A stretch of 64,000 bases of DNA from Boswellia sacra. Lineage: Eukaryota > Streptophyta > Magnoliopsida > Sapindales > Burseraceae. Under the pieces are notes generated by a model. The model was given only the letters and a program-made list of their open reading frames with translations. It searched no databases and was not told the DNA's origin. The translations under genes and the position numbers were made by a program. Below, in pieces: positions 23,013 to 33,600 of the stretch. The stretch covers positions 124,001-188,000 of the forward strand of contig SNVD02011052.1 in the NCBI GenBank assembly GCA_013180625.2. The letters are read 5' to 3'. Within the stretch, counting starts at the first letter, position 1. Each line of letters begins with the position of its first letter.

Positions 23013-26000
23013 ATGAACTTATTTACTATTAGTATAGATATCTTCACTGATAACTATATCATTGCTACCATAGACCCTGATGAGTTCAGTAGAATTGTTC
23101 CTGTAAGTTTTACACTAATTATGTGCATTATTAGGAATGAATTGTCTCAGGGTTATCAGATTAGGGCAAAGTTGCCATGGACTGGGGGCTATTTAGAAAT
23201 AGACAGTGATCTTGATATGCAAAAAGTCTTTAGGTTATATCAAGAAAGTCGTTTGTAGGAAATAGATACGAGTATAGATCCTTTACCCTTAGGCACTATC
23301 CAAACCAATTGCTAAGCTTACATGACCAACAAGCATACATACCACAATCTGTTGAGGAACCAGAACCATCTAATATTCAAGATCCCATAGGAGATAGGTT
23401 TTCCAACTTAGAAGATGTCTTACATGAGGATCCCATGCCTAGTTTTGAGATCCAATAGTCATGTTGTACTCAAACTATTCCACCAATCCATCCAAAACCT
23501 ACTAATATTCTCACAAATAATGAACCCCAAATGATGAACCAGGATCCATAACCCGATGGTGCCTATAAAACTGATTCAGAATCTAGTAATTCTAATAATA
23601 CATCTAATGCAATGAGTGCTAGATTGCCTGAGGATGTTAGGGAGTTACTTGATAAGGTTAACACCTAGAGTGATGAGGAGGGGAATGATGTAGCTACTGG
23701 GAATGGTGATGAGCGTTATGATAGGGAGTGGAACCAGAGGAAGTTTGTAAATAATGACTTAGAAAGGTATGAGAGTGATGATGTGTCCATGAATTGTGAG
23801 AGTGGTGATAATGCACGACAGGTAGAGAGTTTGTGCACCCAGGTGAGGATAGGGATATTGAATTTGAACTTGGGGATGTCTTTAGGTCTGCACAAGAATT
23901 TCGAATGGCCTTAAAGGACTATCTAATATTTGCAAGTGTCAATATTAAAAGGATTAAAAGTGCCAAGATGAGGGTGACAGCTAAGTATCTAGCTGAGGGA
24001 TGCCCACGGAGGAAACATGAATCTGTTCTTCCAAATGGGCAAAATTTTATGATTAAAACCTTAACTAATAAACACCTTTGCACTAGAACAAATAACATTA
24101 AGAAGGCTACATCACCTTGGATTTGCAAGAGATTCTTAGAGACCATTAAGGGCATGCCTGATTTAAAAATTAAACACATGGTGACTGAGTTGGCAAAGGT
24201 TGTATAGGGCAAAGAAAATGGCACTAGAGAAACTGGGAAATGATCATGTTGAGGCATATGCATTATTGCATAAATATAACAACATGGTTTATATAACAAC
24301 ATGGTTTTATAAAGTAATCCTAGTGCAATTGCAAAAATCATGGATGAACAGATTAGTCCTTCCTCAGGTCCAGTTTTTAAAACATTTTTTTTTTCCAGCG
24401 CAAAAAGTAGGTTTTATTTCTAGAGGTAGGCCATTTATCAAGGTAAATGGCTATAATTTGAAGGGTAATTTTAGAGGTTTGCTTTTATCAGCAGTAGCTT
24501 TAGATGCTAATAATGGCAGTTTTCCCTTAGCTGTGATGATGTGTGAGGGAGAAAATGCTGATAGCTAGACTTTTTCTTGTCTTATTTGTGAGATTATTTG
24601 CGGCAAGGTCAGACTAAAAACTTTCACCCTGATGAGTGATAGGCAAAAGGGATTAGTGCATGCTTTAGAGGTCACATGGCCCAATGCTTATAAAAGATTT
24701 TATGAAAGGCATATGTATGCCAATTTCAGGTCTAGGTGGCCTAGCGTGGTGTTTAGGAATTTATTCTAGGTGGATAGTAGGTCCACCAACTCATGGTTAA
24801 GAGTTTAGATAAGGCAGCCTTCACTTACCTTAATGGTATACCTCATAGTTTCTAGTCTAAACATGCCCTTAACGTTGATTTGAAATATGATATGTTACAA
24901 ACAACCTGACTGCGTCATTCAATAGTTGGTTGAGTGAGTAGAGAAGTAAGTCAGTTTTGACATTGGTGGAAAACATTAGGAGAAGGGTGATGATTAGGTT
25001 CCATTAAAGAGCTGAAAATGCTATGACATTTGACATTGATATGCCTCCAATATTGTTCAAAAAATTGAAAAACATAGGCAAGATAGGAGGAGCTTGAGGA
25101 TTCTTTGTAGTAAAGATCACTAATATGAGTTACTTGATGTTAACAGAGCATTTGTTGTGAAGTTGAATGAGAGGACATATGAGTGTAGGACTTGGCAGGT
25201 TAGTTGGTTACTATGTAGGCATGGAATGGCATGCTTAACTAGAAAGAGGCTTGACCCAATAGGCTATATCCATCAATATTTTAAGAGGCAGACCTATATC
25301 CAAACTTATTCCAGCATGATAATGCTAATCCCAGATAGGTGTGTATGGAAGAGGTGGAAACTGAAGATTTACTTCCTCTTATGCACAAAAGACAACTTGC
25401 AGACCAAAAGGTCAAGAAATAGCGAAGCAGGTGAAGAACCCAGGATGAAGAGATCTTTTGGTGTCACGTGCAGAAAATGTGGACTAATGAGGCATAACAA
25501 GAGAAGTTACCAAGCTACAACAACCACCAGCAACTTCACTGGCCTAATGGTAAAAACTTTTAAGTTATTTTCCTAAGTTAACTCAAATTTCAGTTTCTAG
25601 ATGAGACTTGCTGAATTATTGTTCTTAGGAGCAAGCAGCTACTAGAAGAGGTGGCAAACCTACTAGGAGGAGTGCTACACTTGCTGTAAGGAGAGGGGGA
25701 CATGCTGGGAAGCGTGTTTCACCTGCAGGCTGGGTATTTGCAACAGTTGAAAGGAGAGGGAGACCTGATAGGAGGGAATTTAGTCAAGTTAGTTCTTCAA
25801 ATGTGAGTATTTCCTTTTCAATTTCTTTATTTTCGCCAATTTATAATACCTGTACAATATGAACTGCAATAATCAACAACCTAAACAAATTTCTTAATTC
25901 TTTACTTGTAGGTTGGTACTGGTACTGTAGTTGGTAGAGGTGCTACAAGATCTAGAAATAAGCCAGAGCTGGAATTGTTGGTTCTGCATATGTTGCAGGA

Positions 26001-26028
26001 CCTTCAGATGAACCTTGAAACTTTGTAG
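23013..26028 (+). pseudogene. mudrA-like MULE transposase, disrupted
   Basis: An ATG right after a TGCATGCAG acceptor starts an N-terminal block ending LPWTGGYLEIDSDLDMQKVF. Next come the plant MuDR transposase domain (about 23850-24200; GDVFRSAQEFRMALKDYLIF and CTRTNN), the DDE-type MULE domain (about 24390-24780; GLLLSAVALDANNGSFPLAV, LMSDRQKGLVHALEV), a SWIM zinc finger (about 25160-25260; YECRTWQVSWLLCRHGMACL) and a zinc knuckle (CRKCGLMRHNKRSYQ, last Cys replaced by Tyr). A basic tail follows, interrupted by an apparent intron, ending at 26026-26028. Several stops and frameshifts break it, one right after MMCEGENADS where Trp is expected. It would cut at the TIRs if intact. Confidence 0.9.
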
Positions 26029-26467
26029 GGATATTGAATTAAATAGCCTATCTTTTGAATATTTTTTGCTGATTTTGGAATATCATTTTTTGGTGTTTTG
26101 GTTTAAGCACACTAAACTGACAATGATTGTTTTTCAGCCAACACATTAGCCTAAGTTATGTATAGCCAAAGTAATTTTATAAGCAACTGGAATACTCAAG
26201 TAATTCTATAGGCTAAGTTATGTAAACAGCCAATGTTAATTTCTAGACTATTGTAATAGCACAAAACATTTTATGTCATGCTTTGTCACTTGATTTTGTG
26301 ATGAATATACAATTTAATTGATATTCCTTGCTGCATTCCTAGTTTTTTTTTTCTCATGCATACATTATTTGTTATAATGTAGCTTAAACAAATGCAACTA
26401 TCAATAGTAATACCAGTATATTTAGATACACAATTTTCTTCAAGCATGCTTCAATAGCTTTCAGTGT

Positions 26468-26717
26468 TCACTCCAATGATTTGAACTCTTCTTGCACATG
26501 CATGTTTGCAAATAATAATGCATCAACTTCTTTTATATCTGGAATCCAAAAAGAGTAATAGTCGCATACCCTTCTATCATAGTAGCAGTACAACTTGTTA
26601 GGGTTAGCATGTGGTTTTGAAATTTTTGATCCGAGCCTTCCTACCACACAAACACCTCATGTTCTTGAACTTTTTTATTCCACCATTCACCTCTGTTGCA
26701 TCTCTTCCATCAGCCAT
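26468..26717 (-). pseudogene. GRF-type zinc finger small protein, convergent to the MULE transposase
   Basis: The minus strand from ATG at 26717 reads MADGRDATEVNGGIKKFKNM, then RCLCGRKARIKNFKTT. After a one-base shift it reads NPNKLYCYYDRRVCDYYSFW followed by IPDIKEVDALL, ending at a stop near 26468. The pattern C.CG, then NP..., then C.Y...C.Y/F..W matches the GRF zinc finger, a nucleic-acid-binding fold common in small plant TE-linked proteins. About 82 codons in all, with one frameshift near 26603. It lies inside the MULE, between the 3' end of the transposase and the right TIR, pointing toward the transposase. That arrangement resembles maize MuDR, where mudrA and mudrB converge, but the protein is not recognisably MURB. 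Confidence 0.68.
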
Positions 26718-27077
26718 GAAAAATGCTAACAAATGCAGTGTGAGAAGTATAAGAAGTGTCAAGGTTTAGAAGAGAAGGGCAAAGATGAGTTTTAAGCAAG
26801 AACTAAGAGTTTATGTAAGGTAAGGAGGTGAGTGAGATGTTTATATGTACAGAAAAAAGTAGTCGTTGATGTATAGTACAGCACCATAACAGCATTGCCA
26901 TGAAACTTCAGGTTTATCCCTAACTCTCTGTTTGTGTTTGCTTATTATTTTTTTATTACCTTTATTTGTCAAGTCAAACAAATAATAAATCAAAAGTATT
27001 CAGAAGTCTGTCAGAAGGGTAATAAGGTTATTGCATAGGAAATATGTAACGGTAACAATAGAAATCTTAAGTCGAGA

Positions 27078-27154
27078 TCATTTGTGCCTAAATAAAAAAA
27101 AAAAAAAAACGAGGTCAGTTTGCCATACGTCAGGGATATCTATAAAATTTGCCC
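27078..27154. repeat. Right TIR of the MULE
   Basis: Inverted partner of 21551-21630, ending in GGGCAAATTTTATAGATAT on the minus strand. Confidence 0.9.
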
Positions 27155-28691
27155 TAGAATTTGTAATCTTTAGCTGACAAATTGTAACTAATTAAAAAAT
27201 TAAATAATATAATTCTACGACTAAATATAGTTTAATTTTATGGTTAAATATTGATATATTAAAATTTAAAATTTAAATGCACAAATTATAACTAATATAA
27301 AAATTAAATTAGTTAATATATTTAAAAAAGGGTGCAAACAACGTCATTTGGGTGAGTTTAAGCGTGTGCAATTTAATCCACTCTATGCGGGCAAACTCAG
27401 TCAACCCCAGATGCGCGGCTCTTCCGACAGCTCTAGGCATTTCTCCACTGCGCCACTACTCCCCTCCTCTACCGTCGCGGCGTCTTCGTTCCTCGCATCT
27501 ACTCTCCTCTGTCACAATCGTAGCTCGCCTCTACTTCACCGTCTCTGTCACACTCGTGGCTCGCCTCCACTCTCCTCTGTCACGGCCACCTCCATTATCC
27601 ATCCTCTCTGTAATTTTATAACTATAAATTGGCCACATCCACTCTCGGCCCACTGTCATGGTATCTCCTTTTGGATGTCAGCTTATATTTTATAAATTGG
27701 GTTTCATGTGGATTGCATTAATATTGTTAATGTGGATTGTCTATTATGTTTCTAAATGAGTTGGGTTTGATGATATTTTATTGTGTTCATTATTATGTTC
27801 TTTATTTTGTTGTTTATTGTGTTCCCCATTTTGCCATAGTCACAGAGCAAGCCGAATGCCACTTAACAGCGTCAATGCTGTTATTTTATGTTTTACACTT
27901 CGAATTTTTCCTCAAAATTATTCAAACTCACTAGAAACACAAAATTATAATATTAGTTTCCGTGGTAGTGAATGATCCATCACCAAGAAGTCATGAACAA
28001 TTTATTAGCAATTCAAAGAGTAAAATTTAACTAAGCAATATTATAGCTTAGGCGAATCACACAAAGAGAGAGTATGGCATTTTCAATTAAGATACCGTCA
28101 TAGATCTCCCCTATTTTAGGGGTTTATTTCACAAATAAAGGCTTTTTGCACTTTTTATAAATTTAATCCCTGAGTTTTAGAAAATATACTATAGATCTCG
28201 CTTCCTTAAAATCACTTTTAATTGTTTGTAAATATGTTTAATTAGAGGGATAGAATAGTCATTTAAATTTTTAAAATTTAAGAAAAAAAAATGTGGTGAT
28301 TGAGGAATTCGAACCCCAACAAATTGTTTGACTATAACCCAACAAAACCATACTTAAGTTAGGAGTGGCAATTCGTATCATTTGTATCGACTCATTTAAT
28401 TATTCGTATCAAGACATAAAATACGGATCTGACATAGTTATTAAACGTGTTACTCACGTGTTATATTCGTGTCCTATTTAATTTAACACGTATTATATTC
28501 GTGTCATATTTAATTTACATAATTTACTTAATTATTTAATCTAGTTATATATAATATATTATATTCTATATATTTATATCAATTAAAATTATTTTTAGAA
28601 TATAAACCATTATTCGTATAAAATATTATTAAAATTATCATAATTTATTATTTTATAAATTAATTTATTTTATAATATAAAATTTTTAGTT

Positions 28692-28696
<5 letters not shown>

Positions 28697-28728
<32 letters not shown>
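28697..28728. repeat. (AT)n microsatellite
   Basis: About sixteen AT/TA dinucleotides inside the degraded repeat region. Confidence 0.95.
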
Positions 28729-28731
<3 letters not shown>

Positions 28732-30514
28732 ACATATAATAATTTGTAATAATTTATATGATTAAATGAGTTTACATGTTAAATATAGATAAAATATGTT
28801 TAACCATTCATATCATTAAAGGGATTAACAAGTTACGCATCTTCGACACGAATTTATATCATATCAGTATCTTAATCATATCTTAACCGTACCGTGTTCG
28901 CGTGTCGTAAGACGTATCTACTCTCGCTCCCCCCCCTCTGGTCACGCTTTCTTCTCCTTTCCCTTTTGACTGAAAATGAAATTTGAAGCCTGATCGAAAA
29001 CTCATCACGGCAACCTCCAAAGCTCTCCTCTCCTGCAAGCAACAAGCATGAATTGAGTCTTGGAGGTTGTTGGATTTGCTGGGGTTGCTGCGTTTGCTCT
29101 CTGAAGAGATTATGCAGAATTTGAAGGATGTTGTTAGAAGACTGAGAATTTTGTTTATTTGATTTTGGATAAAAAAGTTTTTTTTTTCAACTTCTTATTC
29201 TTTGTTTATTGATTGAAATTTGTGGAATTTTTTAGGGTTTTTCTTTTTGTTTTTGTCTTGTTTTCTCGACTACTAAATGTTGATTTAAGGATATTGGCTA
29301 GAATACATGAAAGATGATGTGGTGGTGCTCTGTGACATGCTTAGAGGAGCATAGGAAGAAGGCAGAGTAGAGGAATGTGTTGATGGGTTTACTATGCTCC
29401 GTGGTTTGCTGGGTTCTTTTGGTGGTGAGTGAGAGGTGACCGATTGGGCTGGAGAAGAGAAAGCTGGTGGTGGATGCAGGGGGATGAAATCGGCGACAAT
29501 AAGGGATGGGTCTGTGGTAGCGGTGACATGAGGATGAAATTGGTGAAATTTATATTTTTAGGCGTGGCGTTTTAACTTGCTTTGGGGTCATTTGATTTTT
29601 TTTTTTTTGTTTTTTCTTAATTGATTTTAATTATTTAATTTAGGAATTATTTTTAAAGAGTATTTTGATAATTATATAATATTTGAAAGGAAGGATGATG
29701 TCATCTAATGGTTAATTTAACAAAAGGGAGGTTTGTGATGTATTTTTTAAAATATAATGACTAAATTTATGAAAAAAATATAAAAGGCTTTTATTATTGA
29801 AATAAAATATAAAGATAGAGGAGGTCTATAATATTATCTCATTTTTAATTTCTACTAATTTTTATACTACATCAAAAAACTTATTTTGTATAGTTAATCG
29901 GATAGGTGCGTGAGTACAATATTTGAAACTGATATATATTTTTTGTCAAAAATGTTAAAAATTTAGATACACGGTAATTTTGTATGATAAATTGAGAATT
30001 CGATATCTATTTCTTTTTTTTTAATATCAGTATCTATTTTTTGTCAGACACTACTCAATATCAAATATATCCAAAAAGAGACGTATTGGTTGTCAAATAT
30101 TATTCTTCAATTATAACATAGTTATTTTTGGATATGTCGGATGTCGAATGTTAGTATCAAAAAAGGAAACACGTTAAGGCTCTGTTCGTTTATGAATCTA
30201 AATCCTGTTTTTTGTGTTACACATTTTTTAATACAATTTATATTTAATTTCAATCATATATCCTTTTTAAAATTTAAAATAATTCAAAATTAATCATATA
30301 TTTTTAAATTTAATTGAAAATAAAAATATCAAATTCATAGACGAAGATATTGGACAAAATTAGAGGGTCTAATTTTCTAAATCTAGTTATTTCTCAAAAG
30401 AATTCTCTAAATGGGGCTTCTTTTTTGTTTTTTATGTTTATGACTTTAAGGAGGAAATGTGATTCTCGGGTACGAATGAAACCGTCTACAGAAACCCAAG
30501 CCCGAAGTTTAACC

Positions 30515-30550
30515 GGCCCACTCCAGTGATGATATTGGCTTCTCGCGAAG
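30515..30550 (+). promoter_or_regulatory. Candidate KU70 proximal promoter motifs
   Basis: GGCCCA at 30515-30520 is a site II/UP1-type element common upstream of plant housekeeping and cell-cycle genes. TTCTCGCGAAG near 30540-30550 resembles an E2F-like site. Both lie 80-120 bp upstream of the KU70 start codon. No TATA box is clear. This is motif matching only. Confidence 0.3.
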
Positions 30551-30632
30551 CTTGTAAGACACAGAAGTTTGGAGTTTTCGAATTTCATAAATAGGCGGGT
30601 GGACTGGAGGGGAATTGGCAGGAAAGAAAACA

Positions 30633-33600
30633 ATGGAATTGGACCCAGATGATGTTTTCAGAGACGACGACGACGACCCTGAAAGTGAATACTACCAGGT
30701 TTTGTTTTCTTCTAATACTCTTATCTATTAACAAATAATTGGTTCTTGATTTTGATTTTGATTTTGATAGTAAAGTAATACTAATAATTTTGCAGGAACG
30801 AGAGGCCACCAAAGAATATGTGGTTTACCTTGTTGATGCTTCACCCAAAATGTTTTCCACTACTACTTCAGCTGTGAGTACTTGAATGGTTTACTTCCTC
30901 TTTCAATATAATTACCATTGTTTTTCTTTTTTATATTCTTATTGAGATGGTCCAGTGGTGTGGTTGGAATTGCTATTGCTTTTTGTATCAACTTCTTTCA
31001 TGATGCTTTTTGTTCAACTCTTTGAAACCGCTTTTAGGGAACTACTTATCAAGTATTTCTCCACTTTGTGTTAGTTTTGTGAACCCTGAAGCTTTTCTAG
31101 AAAGTACTTATTAATTGCTTCTCTAGAAACTCTCAAAGCGCCATTTTTTTGTGTAATTTATTTCAAAATGTATTTTTGTGTATTTCAGTTAATCATCATA
31201 AAATTGAAAAAAAAAAGCATTTGTTTGACTGTTTGAAGTATTCTTAAATTTACCTTGAGCGAAATCTGTGGTGTAATTGTTCTTAAAGCGTTAACTAACT
31301 ACGTTGGCTGGCGTTTATGTTTAATTAATTAATTAATTTTTTATTTCCTAACTCTTAAAACCAATTTGACCCTATTAGAGCCTGGAGTGTCATCAAATTG
31401 CTGCACCCAATTAGCAAGTTTGCGAGTTTGATTTTTCTCTACATGCAATTGTTAAATTTTGTTATACACTCATGCTTTATATCATTGGAAACTTAATCTG
31501 ATTGACATTTCTTGATTTTTCTATATTTGCAGGGAGATCGAAAGGATGAAAGTCATTTCCGCATTGTTTGTAGTTGTATTGTGCAATCACTGAAGACTCA
31601 AATCATTAACAGATCCTATGATGAAGTTGCGATCTGTTTTTTTAACACGGTAATATGATGTCTGATAAAGTGAAAGATTGGTTTCTGATGATTTCATCTG
31701 AACAATTACATGTCTATTGCCATCTCTAGTTGTCCTTTTGCCTTTGCAGTTTTTTCTTTGTAGTCTCTAGTTGGTGGTGGTTTTTTTAATTAATTTTTTA
31801 AATTTGTCAGTAGTTTGAAGTAGAGTTGGTTGTGGTAAGCTGAACCTTATTTGTTTATTTAGCTTTTAGCTTGAACTACAGAGATCTCAGGGAGCTATTC
31901 TTTCACTTCACCTAGAGAAAGAGATTTGTTTAGAAGCATATAATTTCTAGACAATGCATTGAGTGATAACATCTTTGCTGCATTTAGTTTATAAAAGTTT
32001 GTTGCAGTGTTGGATAACAATGTTTAGTTAGCTTTTAGACTGCTGTGCTATGTACTCTTGGCTTGTTTGGTTTAGTATTTATACATTAGCTATGATGTGG
32101 TTTATTCTTGTATTGAGTTCATTTTTGTCTTTGAAATCATATGCAGAGGGAAAAAAAGAACTTGCAGGATCTAAGTGGTGTTTTTGTATTTAATGTTGCT
32201 GAACGAGAGCCTTTAGATAGGCCAACAGCAAGGTTTATAAAAGAATTTGATCACATAGAGGGTAAGTTTTGGTAAATTAGTTAACTTTAAACTCTGAGGT
32301 TGTTGATTATTCTTGATTCCATATGATACTAGACTAATCTAATTGAAACCTGAAAATTTTGTGTTTCCAAAATTCATCAAATTGTAAATTGGTTCATGAG
32401 TTGGAGTGCTTAGTTTTGGTAACTGCTGATATTTAAAATCTTTTTGTTGTTATTATTATTATTATTTTTATGGGCGTACATCTAGTTTAATTTTTAATAT
32501 GATTTTGTTGATTGAAAAATTTTATCATAGTACTCTTTAATACTTAAGCTTTCATATTAATCATTGCTGTTGTAAGGGCAACCCTTGAGAAATTCCCAAA
32601 AGTTAGGTTGTCAAAGATTGTGAAATTGAAAGACAAAGAATTGCTTGCTTTGTAAAATGCATAAGAGCTAAATGCCATAAAAAACATTTAAACTTCTTTA
32701 AGTATACTGTATTCATCTCGTATTTTCATTGCTTCAAACATCAAGTCGGAACATAAAAATGTTTATTCATGACATGTTTGACTTGGTACATTTTTTATGG
32801 AGGTGTATTCAAGTTAAATTTTGCCTGATTTTCAAATTATTTTGCTTGCAGAATCATTTTTGAAAGATATTGGGAGTCAGTATGGTATTGTTTCTGGGTC
32901 ACGTGAGAATTCCCTTTACAATGCCCTCTGGGTAGCACAAGGGCTCTTGCGTAAAGGGTAATGCTATATGGTTATTTCTTGGCGGCTTTTTATTGAATTT
33001 CTTGTATCCTCAAGTTAGAATTTTCTTTACCGTTACGTAAGAATCCTGTGTATTTTGGTAATCGTTTTTAATTTCTCTCAGATCTGCAAAGATGGCTGAC
33101 AAACGAATATTGTTATTTACAAATGAAGATGATCCATTTGGGAGTATCAAGGGTGCAGCGAAAACTGATATGACCAGAACCACAGTGCAGCGAGCTAAAG
33201 TATGAGTTCCACTTTATATAAGTTGCACATGTCTTATAGTTCCAACTTTTTCATAATCCTCTGGTATCTTCAGGTTATAATAGGAAAAATTCACTTGAGC
33301 ATTTTTCTTTTTCTAGGATGCACAAGATCTTGGCATCTCAATTGAACTTCTACCCTTGAGTCAGCCTGATGAAGAGTTCAATGTTTCTCTCTTCTATGCT
33401 GTATGTCCACATGTTAGCCATTTGATTCTTGAATGACTAATTAGTTTATTCTCATTTAAGCCAAACTTAATGTATCGCAGGATTTGATTGGATTGGAAGG
33501 TGAAGAGCTTGCTCTGTACACGCCCTCTGCAGGACAGAAGTATGCATCTGTTATTGTGTAACATTATGTCTTTAAACTTCTATAGTATTTTCTATGTGTG

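Larger units (their letters stand above)
21551..27154 (+). mobile_element. Mutator-like element (MULE) with long TIRs and 9-bp target duplication
   Basis: The left end opens GGACAAATTTCATAGATAT and the right end, inverted, opens GGGCAAATTTTATAGATAT. Similarity continues through gacctcg, a T-run and aggcacaaatga, giving TIRs of about 80 bp. The flanks are TAGAATTTA (21542-21550) and TAGAATTTG (27155-27163), a 9-bp duplication with one mismatch, which is the size Mutator transposases make. Inside are a mudrA-like transposase (+) and a second small gene (-) near the right end. The transposase is broken, so the copy is probably immobile by itself. Confidence 0.92.
27155..30632. other. Intergenic between the MULE and KU70
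   Basis: A locally GC-richer block at 27340-27620 has imperfect ~40-bp repeats (ctctgtcac...gtagctcgcctc) and an open frame without known motifs. The segment 28370-28910 contains words (gtggcaattcgtatc, gtgttcgcgtgtcgtaagac) that resemble a widespread plant hAT-like repeat, here degraded. The segment 28930-29560 has G-rich gene-like composition but no recognised protein. Nothing else can be supported. Confidence 0.5.

Noticed and set aside
27348..27695. Open frame of about 115 codons, Ser/Ala/Leu-rich
   Set aside because: It consists of short imperfect DNA repeats, has two overlapping open frames and contains no known motif. It is more likely a GC-rich repeat than a gene.
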